A DNA stretch of 64,000 nt, taken from contig NZ_AJXU01000028.1 of NCBI RefSeq assembly GCF_000264315.1, forward strand, positions 310,001 to 374,000. Direction: 5' to 3'. The notes under the pieces are model-generated. The model did not search any database. It saw nothing but the letters and a program-made list of their open reading frames with translations, and was not told the origin of the DNA. Numbering within the stretch: position 1 is the first letter of the stretch; every line of letters starts with the position of its first letter. A program made the translations under genes and the position numbers. Positions 25,058 through 33,443 of this stretch are shown in pieces. This DNA is from Rhodanobacter fulvus Jip2 (GTDB taxonomy: Bacteria > Pseudomonadota > Gammaproteobacteria > Xanthomonadales > Rhodanobacteraceae).

Positions 25058-25489
25058 TCAGTTGATGATCTCTCCCATGCCGCCTTCGACGCGGCGCCTC
25101 AGTTCCAGCACGAACTCCACCTCGTAGGGCTCCCAGCTTTCGAGCTCGCCCACGATCCTCAGCGGCAATCCGCTGCGATACGACCGCGTGGGGTTGCCGC
25201 GAAACTTCTTGTTCGTGACGTTCGGGTCGTCTTCAAACGCTGCGATCGGCGTGACGACATAGACCCGCGGCCTTCCCTCGCCTCGCGACATCTCCGCGGC
25301 AAGACCGGCCCCTTTGGGCACGGTAGTGAAATAGACATGGTTCATCACGACGCGACCGTCGTAATTGGAGGTGAACCCGGCAGTCAGCAAATCACCGACC
25401 GAAAGATCCGCCCTGGTCCCGTGATAGAACGGCCCGTCCACCCGGTCGCAATTCTCACTGGTAACCGGAACCCACTCGTCGTCATGCAT
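25058..25489 (-). CDS. arr: NAD+-dependent rifampin ADP-ribosyltransferase
   Basis: A 143-residue cytoplasmic enzyme that inactivates rifamycins by ADP-ribosylating the ansa chain. The Arr pattern is clear: G-P-F-Y-H-G-T-R-A-D-L-S-V-G-D-L-L near the start, V-Y-F-T-T in the middle, then F-E-D-D-P-N-V-T-N-K-K-F-R-G-N-P-T-R-S-Y-R and L-R-I-V-G-E. The His, Tyr and Asp used for NAD binding and catalysis in Arr are in place. The ATG at 25489 fits the family length exactly. It lies alone among inverted-repeat footprints in the accessory stretch, which suggests horizontal arrival. Confidence 0.94.
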   Translation of the reverse strand: MHDDEWVPVTSENCDRVDGPFYHGTRADLSVGDLLTAGFTSNYDGRVVMNHVYFTTVPKGAGLAAEMSRGEGRPRVYVVTPIAAFEDDPNVTNKKFRGNPTRSYRSGLPLRIVGELESWEPYEVEFVLELRRRVEGGMGEIIN

Positions 25490-25555
25490 CGCCCGGCGCG
25501 CCTCATGCTTGCTGCCCGATCGGCAGGCCGGCGATCTTAGGTGACGCGGCGAGCC

Positions 25556-25620
25556 TTGCCGCAAGCCCCGGTGGCTGATATAAATTCATGGTGGGAGGCG
25601 CGGTGCGCCTCCCTTTTTTT
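25556..25620 (+). promoter_or_regulatory. sigma-70-like promoter running straight into a terminator
   Basis: TTGCCG (25556-25561), a 17-base spacer and TATAAA (25579-25584) form a good promoter. Transcription would start at about 25591, where a perfect 9-bp hairpin (GGGAGGCGC, loop GGT, complement to 25613) and seven T residues follow. No gene reads from it. It could be an attenuated promoter, a minimal RNA, or part of an old mobile element end. Confidence 0.5.
25593..25620 (+). terminator. rho-independent terminator
   Basis: Stem GGGAGGCGC/GCGCCTCCC with a three-base loop followed by TTTTTTT. It is one of the clearest terminators in the window but has no gene on its plus-strand side. Confidence 0.85.
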
Positions 25621-25700
25621 GCGGAAAAATGGGTGTTGGCGCAATGCCAACGACGCGAGATCAAAGCGGGTCGCAGCCGAACGAATGGTGTCGAAAGAAT

Positions 25701-25763
25701 GGTGTCAGTGACACTTTTTCATGGGTTCCGTTGCCGCCTCGAAATTGTCCCTGACACCTTTTT
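25701..25763. repeat. inverted-repeat footprint with GGTGTCAG ends
   Basis: GGTGTCAGTGAC at 25701 pairs with GTCCCTGACACC at 25747-25758 (10 of 12 positions), each followed by a T run on its own strand. A second GAATGGTGTC lies just upstream at 25683. Such ends are common around REP-type transposons in Xanthomonads. Confidence 0.45.
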
Positions 25764-25775
25764 CCTGCACTGCGC

Positions 25776-26066
25776 TCATAGCCATCGGGCAACGCCTCCA
25801 TGATGAGAGCAGGTGCCGCGGTGGCTCATGCTGAAGCTGAACGATCCGTCCCGACATTGTGCAGTTGCACCCGATGGAATCGCCCCCGTGGTCGTATGGG
25901 CCGGGCGATGAACGTCGAACCCCTCGCGGTTCGTATAGCTGCCCTTCTCCACCAGCGTCGCCACACCGACGGCGTCAGCATGTGACGTTGAAGGCTCATG
26001 CTTCTGCGCCAGCGACAGGCCGGGGATGATGCCAAGCATGAGAATCAACGGCACTAGCCTAAGCAT
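25776..26066 (-). CDS. small secreted DUF3761 family protein
   Basis: A 96-residue exported protein. The signal peptide (about 1-20, ending S-L-A-Q) is followed by a short mature part with the DUF3761 signature: V-H-R-P, then A-T-A-Q-C-R-D-G-S-F-S-F-S and R-G-T-C-S-H-H-G-G-V-A-R-W-L at the end. The two cysteines probably form a disulphide. The function of the family is unknown. The next 560 bases upstream contain no gene, only the 21-bp repeat array. Confidence 0.85.
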   Translation of the reverse strand: MLRLVPLILMLGIIPGLSLAQKHEPSTSHADAVGVATLVEKGSYTNREGFDVHRPAHTTTGAIPSGATAQCRDGSFSFSMSHRGTCSHHGGVARWL

Positions 26067-26216
26067 GGAGCGACCTGGGGCAATTCAACCTGGCCAAGCA
26101 AGCAACAGGCCTGCCAGAACTCGGTAGGCAATCCCGGCAGGCCGGAAGATTCTCCGAACGCGCTGGCGTAAGCGCTCGGCTGCTGGCGTAACCGGCTGCA
26201 TCGACCGAGATCATTT

Positions 26217-26491
26217 CTCGGCGGACCGAGCAAATAGCCCGGCAGGCAGGGCTCAGGTAGCCGGCGGGCCGGTAAAGAAACTCGGCCGGTGGCTAAAAGA
26301 ACTCGGCGTCCCGGGTAAAACGCTCGACAGCTCGAGCAAATGACTCGGCGCGCCGGCTGCGGGTGCTCGGCGCGCCGGGCAAAAGGCTCGGCGGGTGGAG
26401 AAAAAAGCCCGGACGGCGGAGCAAATAGCTCGGTGAGTCGGGAAAGGATCCCGGTGGGTCGAGCAAGTTGGCTGGTGGGCGGCACGGCAAG
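26217..26491. repeat. degenerate 21-bp tandem repeat array, about 13 units
   Basis: Units mostly 21 bases long follow each other without gaps. Each starts CTCGG or CCCGG, has a GC-rich middle often G-G-Y-S-G-G-G, and ends in an A-rich triplet or quartet (for example 26281, 26302, 26323, 26366, 26387, 26408, 26429 and 26450). One unit at 26344 is 22 bases, and those at 26238 and 26261 are 23 and 20. More degenerate copies may extend upstream to about 26175. Because 21 is a multiple of three, several minus-strand frames stay open and give proline/leucine heptads, but with an internal length shift and no start or ribosome site I do not call a gene. Confidence 0.75.
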
Positions 26492-26547
26492 TCGGGCCAG
26501 CGCGCCGATCCGGCGCTCGCGGTGGGCGCATGGCGTGGCGCCGGCAC

Positions 26548-26592
26548 AAAAAAGGCCCGGTGCATGAGGTGGTTCGTCTCATGCGCCGGGCC
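26548..26592 (-). terminator. terminator of the conserved hypothetical gene at 26627
   Basis: On the minus strand a 15-bp stem (26592-26578 with 26568-26554, one G-T pair) is followed by TTTTTT (26553-26548). It lies 35 bases after the stop of the gene it serves. Confidence 0.88.
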
Positions 26593-26626
26593 GCGTGGTC
26601 ACCCTGTTACATGTTGCGCTGGATCA

Positions 26627-27106
26627 TCAGGCGGTGGCGGACGCCGACTCGGGCGTGGTGCGCGCCGCGCCGCGAGCGAAGCGGGCGCCCAGGTCGCGGC
26701 GCAGGTCTTCCAGGCCCTGGTTCTTGCCGCTGACCTTCAGCAGACCGTAGCCCTCCAGCGCAAAACTCATCAGGTCGCTGCCCAGCGCAGTCGAGGTGTC
26801 CTCGGCGCGCTCGCTGAGCCGGGTCAGGCGCAGCAGGAAGCTGCCGATCTGGTCGAACGCAACCAGGTCCGCCGCCGCCTCAGCCACGTCGAGGCTGGGC
26901 GGCACTACTTGCGGGTTCTGCTGCAGCAGCTTCAGCGCCTGCCGGCAAAATACCTCCGACTTGTCGCCCATCTTGGTCAGCGACCGACGCTGCGCCGGCT
27001 GCAGCGCGATCAGCCCGGCGAGGTTCTCTTCCAGCGTGGCCAGCGCGCCCTCCACGGCCGTCAGCTGGTCGGCCGTCAAGGCCAGCGAAATCAGGTTCTG
27101 TGACAT
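26627..27106 (-). CDS. conserved hypothetical helical protein
   Basis: A 159-residue soluble, almost wholly helical protein starting M-S-Q-N-L-I-S-L-A-L-T. Features that make it recognisable as a recurring hypothetical family are R-R-S-L-T-K-M-G-D-K-S-E-V-F-C-R-Q-A-L, N-P-Q-V-V-P-P-S-L-D-V, and A-L-E-G-Y-G-L-L-K-V-S-G-K-N-Q-G-L. I know no function for it; the helical, Ala/Leu-rich make-up is phasin-like but no granule gene is near. The ATG at 27106 is preceded by GGAG-like sequence and the frame beyond it is not protein-like. It ends in a Thr/Ala-rich tail and a good terminator. Confidence 0.8.
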   Translation of the reverse strand: MSQNLISLALTADQLTAVEGALATLEENLAGLIALQPAQRRSLTKMGDKSEVFCRQALKLLQQNPQVVPPSLDVAEAAADLVAFDQIGSFLLRLTRLSERAEDTSTALGSDLMSFALEGYGLLKVSGKNQGLEDLRRDLGARFARGAARTTPESASATA

Positions 27107-27501
27107 CACGATCTCCGTATCGGTTGATGGGGCCGCCTGCGCTTCGCGCAAGCTCCGTTGCGTGGACAGGTGGCCGGTGGTGCCCGCGACATCTAGCGGC
27201 TCATTGCCGAGAGTGGGGGCGCGGGAACGATGCCAGAGGTGGTAGCGGTTGGCTGTCGGTGCGAGGGATGTTGTGGTGTAGAGGTTGGCTGACGCGAAGG
27301 TGGATACCAGTCGTCAAGGGTGGAAAAGCGTGGAGCGGAGAAGCGCGAGAGTTGCTGAAATGGAATGGCTACAACCGCCTACGTAATTGCCTACCGTACG
27401 TTCGGAGATGGCGATTTCAGCTTTGATGGTCAAAAATTAACCAACACCTAAAACTACCCTTCATTAAAAGCAACGCCGAACTGAAGCCCACTCCGTCTTT
27501 T
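27107..27501. other. intergenic stretch without a recognisable gene
   Basis: About 400 bases upstream of the helical protein gene. An imperfect direct repeat (GGTTGGCTG at 27247 and 27282 with similar flanks) is visible. Base composition falls from GC-rich to AT-rich towards 27420-27500, just before the DnaA boxes. The plus-strand open frame here is tryptophan- and arginine-rich and not protein-like. Confidence 0.5.
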
Positions 27502-27531
27502 TTATCCACAACAATGCACAGCTTATCCACA
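27502..27531 (+). promoter_or_regulatory. two perfect DnaA boxes in tandem
   Basis: TTATCCACA occurs at 27502-27510 and again at 27523-27531 in the same orientation, 21 bases apart start to start, so on the same face of the helix. Both match the strongest DnaA consensus in all nine positions. An AT-rich stretch (27425-27480) lies upstream. No replication gene is near, so this may be a DnaA-binding regulatory cluster, a relic origin, or chance. Confidence 0.65.
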
Positions 27532-27575
27532 GACTTGTTGTCTCGCTTGGTGAGATGTATGCCGTTATGATGGGG

Positions 27576-27634
27576 CCGAGTTCACAAAAAAAGCGCCGGT
27601 CAGTTAGTCGCTGATCGGCGCTTGGTGAACTCGG
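27576..27634. repeat. nested double hairpin
   Basis: An outer perfect 10-bp inverted repeat (CCGAGTTCAC at 27576, complement at 27625-27634) encloses seven A residues and an inner 11-bp hairpin (GCGCCGGTCAG with 27611-27621, one G-T pair). The left arm with its GGGG prefix (27572-27585) recurs exactly at 29011-29024. It lies upstream of the DUF2188 gene and could be a structured RNA leader or a mobile element end. Confidence 0.65.
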
Positions 27635-27752
27635 AAGCGCCACGGAAGTCCGCAGTCAGTCCCGAGTGCTACAGCAAGCGAACGGTACTGATGAAGCGGG
27701 CGTTGTGTCAAACGGCACGACGTGGCAGTCACCTACCGTAAGCGAGGTTCAT

Positions 27753-27977
27753 ATGAAGAACTATCACATCACCAAAGACAGTGATGGCTGGAAGCTCAAG
27801 GGACAAGGTGCTGAGCGCGCCACGATCAGAGCTGACACCAAGGCTGAGATCGTTCACAAAACCAGTGAATTTATGAACGACAAAGTGGGGTCCGTAAAAA
27901 TCCACAAGGAAGACGGGAAGATTCAGGAGGAACGGACTTACCAGCGTAAGGACGATCCAACTAAATCGAAAGGTTGA
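27753..27977 (+). CDS. DUF2188 family small protein
   Basis: A 74-residue basic, soluble protein with the DUF2188 pattern: Y-H-I-T-K-D-S-D-G-W-K-L-K-G-Q-G-A-E-R-A, then T-K-A-E-I and the C-terminal V-K-I-H-K-E-D-G-K-I-Q-E-E-R-T-Y. Members are thought to bind nucleic acid, but evidence is thin. The ATG at 27753 follows a GCGAGG site; the earlier start in the same frame adds sequence that is not protein-like. Codon use is less GC-biased than the core genes. A clean terminator follows. Confidence 0.85.
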   Translation: MKNYHITKDSDGWKLKGQGAERATIRADTKAEIVHKTSEFMNDKVGSVKIHKEDGKIQEERTYQRKDDPTKSKG

Positions 27978-27996
27978 TGTATCTAGTGCTATGAAG

Positions 27997-28022
27997 GGCC
28001 GGGCGAAAGCCCGGCCTTTCTT
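27997..28022 (+). terminator. terminator after DUF2188 gene
   Basis: Stem GGCCGGGC, loop GAAA, stem GCCCGGCC, then TTTCTTT; 20 bases after the stop at 27977. Confidence 0.9.
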
Positions 28023-28045
28023 TGCGAGGCTAATCTCTGGAACGG

Positions 28046-28975
28046 TCAGAACGAAAAGAAGGTACGTCGTTCCTCTTCAGAGTGAAGGTTGTATTTCGCG
28101 ACATGATAATAGGCGGCGGCAACTTTCTCTGATCGCAAGACAAACGGAATATTGTCGAAACAAAATTCCGCTATAACTGCAGAGAAGTCCTTTTCGTAAC
28201 AATCCTGCAGGATTTTCAGACGCGTGGATGGGAAACTGTCCTTAAATTCGACATTGAACTCCGGCTGGAAGTAGCGAATCATCGCCGCTTCATATAGAGC
28301 CACCCTCTCCCGTTCACTCGTTCCGAATAATTTGTCGAGCCCCGCCTGGATTCTAGACCCATCATGATCTAGTTCATCCGCGTGAGGACTGAGAACAGTC
28401 ACAAGCTGATTGTTGGGCTGGACCTCCACTAAAATCAGAGCGATCTGATGTCCCGGAGGAGCTTGCCGTAGAGCGATCTTTTGAAGCGTTTCGTGACTGA
28501 GAAGCCTGTCGAGTGCTGAGCGAGAGCCATCTCGGCCGAAGGATTGACCTATGTATCTGACGTCAAATTCCAAGGGAGCATGTTGTTGACTTAGACGGAC
28601 GAGAATCTGGTCGTCGGTGGGTGCATAGCGTTGACCATCTTGGCCCTCTACGAACCAAAATCCGTCAACTTTTCTAAGGCAAGCTCCTTCGGGAAATTCC
28701 CAACTAACTGATCTGCGTTCACCGAGACAATCCAAGTGGATCGAAACTGTTCGATCATGCTGTTCTGAATCCGACACCAAAACGCGCGGTAGATAGCCAA
28801 TGAAGTATATGTGGCAGGACTCGATGGTTTCCGCAAACGGCCGAAGAGCCTCCACGTCGTAGAGTCCCACTGCTGGGAGGTTCACGTAGCTATACGCGTA
28901 CATGCTGAGTGCGTGCTCGACATCGAAGCGATTTGCACGGAATAGATCAGCACGCTCCTTCTCGTCAGTCATCAA
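28046..28975 (-). CDS. orphan hypothetical protein with a YIG-like motif
   Basis: A 309-residue soluble protein I cannot name. Residues about 135-175 read F-D-V-R-Y-I-G-Q-S-F-G, then A-L-D-R-L-L-S-H-E-T-L-Q-K-I, and later A-L-Y-E-A-A-M-I-R-Y-F-Q-P-E-F-N with a following K. The order YIG, Arg, His, and Y-E-A-x-x-I-R-Y-F-x-P-x-F-N is reminiscent of GIY-YIG-type nuclease domains (where the last part is often L-I-x-Y-F-x-P-x-Y-N), but the N-terminal 130 residues match nothing I know. Its GC content is visibly below that of neighbours and it lies between inverted-repeat footprints, so it was probably acquired. Confidence 0.75.
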   Translation of the reverse strand: MMTDEKERADLFRANRFDVEHALSMYAYSYVNLPAVGLYDVEALRPFAETIESCHIYFIGYLPRVLVSDSEQHDRTVSIHLDCLGERRSVSWEFPEGACLRKVDGFWFVEGQDGQRYAPTDDQILVRLSQQHAPLEFDVRYIGQSFGRDGSRSALDRLLSHETLQKIALRQAPPGHQIALILVEVQPNNQLVTVLSPHADELDHDGSRIQAGLDKLFGTSERERVALYEAAMIRYFQPEFNVEFKDSFPSTRLKILQDCYEKDFSAVIAEFCFDNIPFVLRSEKVAAAYYHVAKYNLHSEEERRTFFSF

Positions 28976-29010
28976 CTAATCCGCCAATTTCAGAAGAACG
29001 GTTAGAGGAA

Positions 29011-29055
29011 GGGGCCGAGTTCACTTACATCATCTCCCAAAGTGAACCTGACCCC
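29011..29055. repeat. inverted-repeat footprint with GGGG..GTTCAC ends
   Basis: GGGGCCGAGTTCAC (29011-29024) faces GTGAACCTGACCCC (29042-29055); the arms pair at 11 of 14 positions. The left arm is identical to 27572-27585. It lies between the orphan gene start and the desaturase gene end. Confidence 0.55.
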
Positions 29056-29130
29056 GTTTTTTGCCTCCGTCCCGATTTCGATTTCGTACGATCTCGTCCG
29101 CTTTGCCTGTCCCGGTTTCGCGGCCGCAGA

Positions 29131-29853
29131 CTAGCCAATTGTGCGGAACAGTCGATCCATGGCCCGAGACGTAAATCCGTAATTTACGTTACCGCGCGTG
29201 TGGTGCAGTCGATGGTAGCCCGGGTCATCGACAAGGCGTTTGATCCAATTTCCGTCTGGGCAATTGGGCATCAGATCATAATTGCAGTGGATGCAGGTCG
29301 TGAACAACATGCCCAAAGCGTGCAGCAGAAAAGCGGTGCCAATACCCAGCGGTACGACCAGCATGAACAACGGCAGCGTCGCGCCGATGATGACGGCCTC
29401 AACTGGATGCACGCTGTAGCCGGACCACGGTGTAACTCGTACGGAGTGATGGTGCACTCGGTGGATGCGAATCAACTGACGAGAGTGCAACATCCGATGG
29501 GTCGCGTACGAGTACACGTTGTTGAACACCACGAACGCCGTGATTTGTAGCAACCCCATTGGCCAGGATGCCGGCCACAGTCCCGTGCAAAGTGCGCGGT
29601 AACTCAGGCTGATGACGCCGAAGACCAAGCAGGCAACGATGCCGTTGCGAATTTCACCCATCACCTGTTTGGGACGAGGCGGATGGGTGTCAATGGTCTG
29701 ACCCAAGTGCAACCGGGGCCACAGGTTTGATGTGAAGTAGCTGCCCAGACCAGCGCCCGCAAAATAGATAGTCATGTGCACACAAGTCGCCATGACTAGG
29801 GCGATTGCCCAAGGCGCCTGAAGCCAGTACGACAGCAGTTCATTCACCCACAT
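29131..29853 (-). CDS. sterol desaturase / fatty acid hydroxylase family protein
   Basis: A 240-residue integral membrane di-iron oxygenase. The histidine-box set is present: H-R-M-L-H (about 132-136), H-R-V-H-H-H (about 145-150), a further His in H-C-N-Y-D, and H-R-L-H-H-T near the C-terminus. Several hydrophobic helices surround them. The family hydroxylates or desaturates lipids; the substrate is unknown. The ATG at 29853 has a GGAG box seven bases before it. It overlaps the end of the DUF4166 gene by 14 bases, so they are translated together. Confidence 0.9.
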   Translation of the reverse strand: MWVNELLSYWLQAPWAIALVMATCVHMTIYFAGAGLGSYFTSNLWPRLHLGQTIDTHPPRPKQVMGEIRNGIVACLVFGVISLSYRALCTGLWPASWPMGLLQITAFVVFNNVYSYATHRMLHSRQLIRIHRVHHHSVRVTPWSGYSVHPVEAVIIGATLPLFMLVVPLGIGTAFLLHALGMLFTTCIHCNYDLMPNCPDGNWIKRLVDDPGYHRLHHTRGNVNYGFTSRAMDRLFRTIG

Positions 29854-30442
29854 GATGCGGCTCTCCGAGTCGTTCGGCATCAAGCAAACCACCGTAGGCC
29901 AGTATCGTGCCCAACCATGGCAACGAAAATTGCACCTGGAAACGGTACCGGCCGTTCTCGGTGCGTTTCCAGGCCGCGGTGGTCGGAAGCAGGTGCCGTG
30001 GAAGTGGCACGCCGCAAAAACGTGCCTGCCGCAATCGCCAATACCAACCGCCGTCGATGATCTCCACCGCAAGCCGCAATTGCACGGCGCCGGTTTGCTC
30101 AATCCAGTAACCATTGGGCCACGCGCCCACCGGTTCGAACACCGACAGCATGCGCGCATCCCCAGCGAATGTGCGCCGCCAGAACATCTGTTTGTCGTTG
30201 CTGCCGATCTGGACCTCAAAGGCACATCGCTCGCAACTCTCTGGAATACCGAGAGAGCGCGCCAGTCGGCGACCAAACCAGCCCGCCAAGCCTGAGCCGG
30301 TTCGGACTTCTACTGGGCCAGACAACGTCCCACCACGTCGGTGCAATTGCTGGAGCAGCGGATGCAGTTGCGAAAACGCATCGCCAAACCACGTCTCGAC
30401 CAGGCCGTGGACGGATGTGCTGCGGGGGAGTGTGTGCTTCAC
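29840..30442 (-). CDS. DUF4166 family protein
   Basis: A 200-residue protein of the DUF4166 type: L-H-P-L-L-Q-Q-L-H-R-R-G-G-T-L-S-G, W-F-G-R-R-L-A-R-S-L-G-I-P, then W-R-R-T-F, G-Y-W-I-E-Q-T-G-A-V and a C-terminal F-S-L-P-W-L-G-T-I-L-A-Y-G-G-L-L. The function is unknown; members often lie next to lipid or oxidoreductase genes, and here it precedes a lipid hydroxylase-type gene. No signal peptide is obvious. Its start lies 18 bases after the hutU stop on the same strand. Confidence 0.85.
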   Translation of the reverse strand: MKHTLPRSTSVHGLVETWFGDAFSQLHPLLQQLHRRGGTLSGPVEVRTGSGLAGWFGRRLARSLGIPESCERCAFEVQIGSNDKQMFWRRTFAGDARMLSVFEPVGAWPNGYWIEQTGAVQLRLAVEIIDGGWYWRLRQARFCGVPLPRHLLPTTAAWKRTENGRYRFQVQFSLPWLGTILAYGGLLDAERLGEPHHVGE

Positions 30443-30460
30443 AGTCCTGGCGCGTTGGGT

Positions 30461-32149
<1,689 letters not shown>

Positions 32150-32286
32150 CGATGGGCCTCCGTACGAAGACAAAGCAGTATAGGTCACGCACTGAAGCGC
32201 GAGCCGTCACCGGGGGCTTGCTCGGACGTGAATCGACGGTCACCTGGTGCTATGTACACTCGGTCGCCTCATCGGAGAACCCGGAC

Positions 32287-33021
32287 ATGCCCACGGTGAC
32301 GCAATTGGCGGAGGAACTGCGCATCGCGAACGATGCGTTGGCGGCGGCAAACAGGAAACTGGCCGACGCCGATGCGCGACACGAGACCATGATCGGCGAA
32401 CTCAACCACCGCGTGCGCAACATGCTGGCGGTGGTCAGCGCCGTGGCGAACCAGACCCTGGCGAAAGCGGTCGATGAGGACGTGCTGGACGCGTTCCAGG
32501 ACCGGCTGCAGGCCATGGCGCGCACCTACAAGCTGCTGACGGAAGCGGGTTGGTCGCATCTGCCGTTCCAGGAGCTGGTGCGCGAAGCCCTGGCCGCCCA
32601 CGCCGATCCATCGCGGTTCTCGCTGGACGGGCCGACGTTGAATCTCACCCCGCGCGAAGCGTTGGCGCTGGGCATGGTCATCCACGAGCTGGCGGCGAAC
32701 GCGCTGAAACACGGTGCGCTGTCCACTGCGAACGGGCATGTGCAGGTGTGCTGGGAAAACCCTGCCGGCCAGGCTGATGCCATCGACATCCGCTGGACCG
32801 AATCCAGCGGGCCGCCCGTGGTCGCGCCACAGCATCGGGGTTTCGGCATGCTGATGGTGGAGCGCCAACTGGCGTACGAGCTGCAGGGTCACAGCACTGT
32901 CACCTACGCGCGTGGAGGATTGCGGGCCACGCTGCACCTGCCCCCACGGCAGGCGCCCCAGGAGCACGAGCATGAACGCGGCACATCCCGATGGCCCGGT
33001 CGTCATGGTGGTGGAGGATGA
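32287..33021 (+). CDS. HWE/HisKA_2-type histidine kinase without sensor domain
   Basis: A 244-residue cytoplasmic kinase. It starts with a short coiled coil (about 3-35) and goes straight to the HWE-type phosphorylation box G-E-L-N-H-R-V-R-N-M-L-A-V-V (His near 40). The ATPase part has the N box G-M-V-I-H-E-L-A-A-N-A-L-K-H-G-A-L-S and G-F-G-M-L-M-V. No PAS, GAF or membrane part exists, so the signal must come from a partner. The C-terminal tail is Gly/Arg-rich and overlaps the next gene by 50 bases. It is divergent from hutU. Confidence 0.88.
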   Translation: MPTVTQLAEELRIANDALAAANRKLADADARHETMIGELNHRVRNMLAVVSAVANQTLAKAVDEDVLDAFQDRLQAMARTYKLLTEAGWSHLPFQELVREALAAHADPSRFSLDGPTLNLTPREALALGMVIHELAANALKHGALSTANGHVQVCWENPAGQADAIDIRWTESSGPPVVAPQHRGFGMLMVERQLAYELQGHSTVTYARGGLRATLHLPPRQAPQEHEHERGTSRWPGRHGGGG

Positions 33022-33337
33022 ACTGCTGGTTGCCGCCACGCTCGAAGCCGCGCTGGAAGACGGTGGCTATCACGTGCTGGGACCGGTCGCGACCGTGTCG
33101 GCGGCCATCGGCCTGCTGCGGACGTCGCAGCCGGACGTGGCGCTGATCGATTATCGCCTGGCCACAACCACCACCGAAACGCTGTTGCCCTCGCTGAAAT
33201 CGCGGCACATACCGGTTTGCGTGCTGACCGGCTACGGCGCCAGTCAGCTTCCGGCCGCGTACGCCGGGCTGACGGTGCTGGAAAAGCCGTTCCGCATCCA
33301 CACCTTGATGGCCGCGCTGAACAAGATAACCATCTGA
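32972..33337 (+). CDS. single-domain response regulator
   Basis: A 121-residue lone receiver domain. The acidic pair is V-V-E-D-E-L, the phospho-acceptor Asp is in A-L-I-D-Y-R-L, the Thr in V-L-T-G-Y-G and the Lys in E-K-P-F. There is no output domain. Its ATG at 32972 lies inside the end of the kinase gene, 50 bases before the kinase stop, and has an AGGAG-like site (CAGGAGCACGAGC). It is the likely direct phosphate acceptor of the kinase. Confidence 0.88.
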   Translation: MNAAHPDGPVVMVVEDELLVAATLEAALEDGGYHVLGPVATVSAAIGLLRTSQPDVALIDYRLATTTTETLLPSLKSRHIPVCVLTGYGASQLPAAYAGLTVLEKPFRIHTLMAALNKITI

Positions 33338-33443
33338 TTGCGCTGGGGTGCGGGCGGCTGTGGGGTGGCTGGCACACGGCGCCGCCGCTGCGTATGCTGG
33401 ATCTCCCCAGGGGAATGCCGCCAGCGCGGCAGAGGGCGCTCAA

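Noticed and set aside
26217-26491. CRISPR array
   Set aside because: Units abut with no spacers, vary in sequence, and no cas gene is near.
26054-26582. Repetitive heptad protein encoded on the minus strand of the 21-bp array
   Set aside because: Three minus frames are open alike, there is a one-base unit-length shift, no ribosome site, and it would run into another gene's terminator. A decayed gene cannot be excluded.
27100-27426. 108-residue plus-strand open frame
   Set aside because: Very rich in Trp and Arg, no ribosome site, and it overlaps the start region of the opposite gene.
27502-27531. Chromosomal oriC
   Set aside because: No dnaA, dnaN, rpmH or gidA/parA neighbours and only two boxes; reported instead as a DnaA-box pair.
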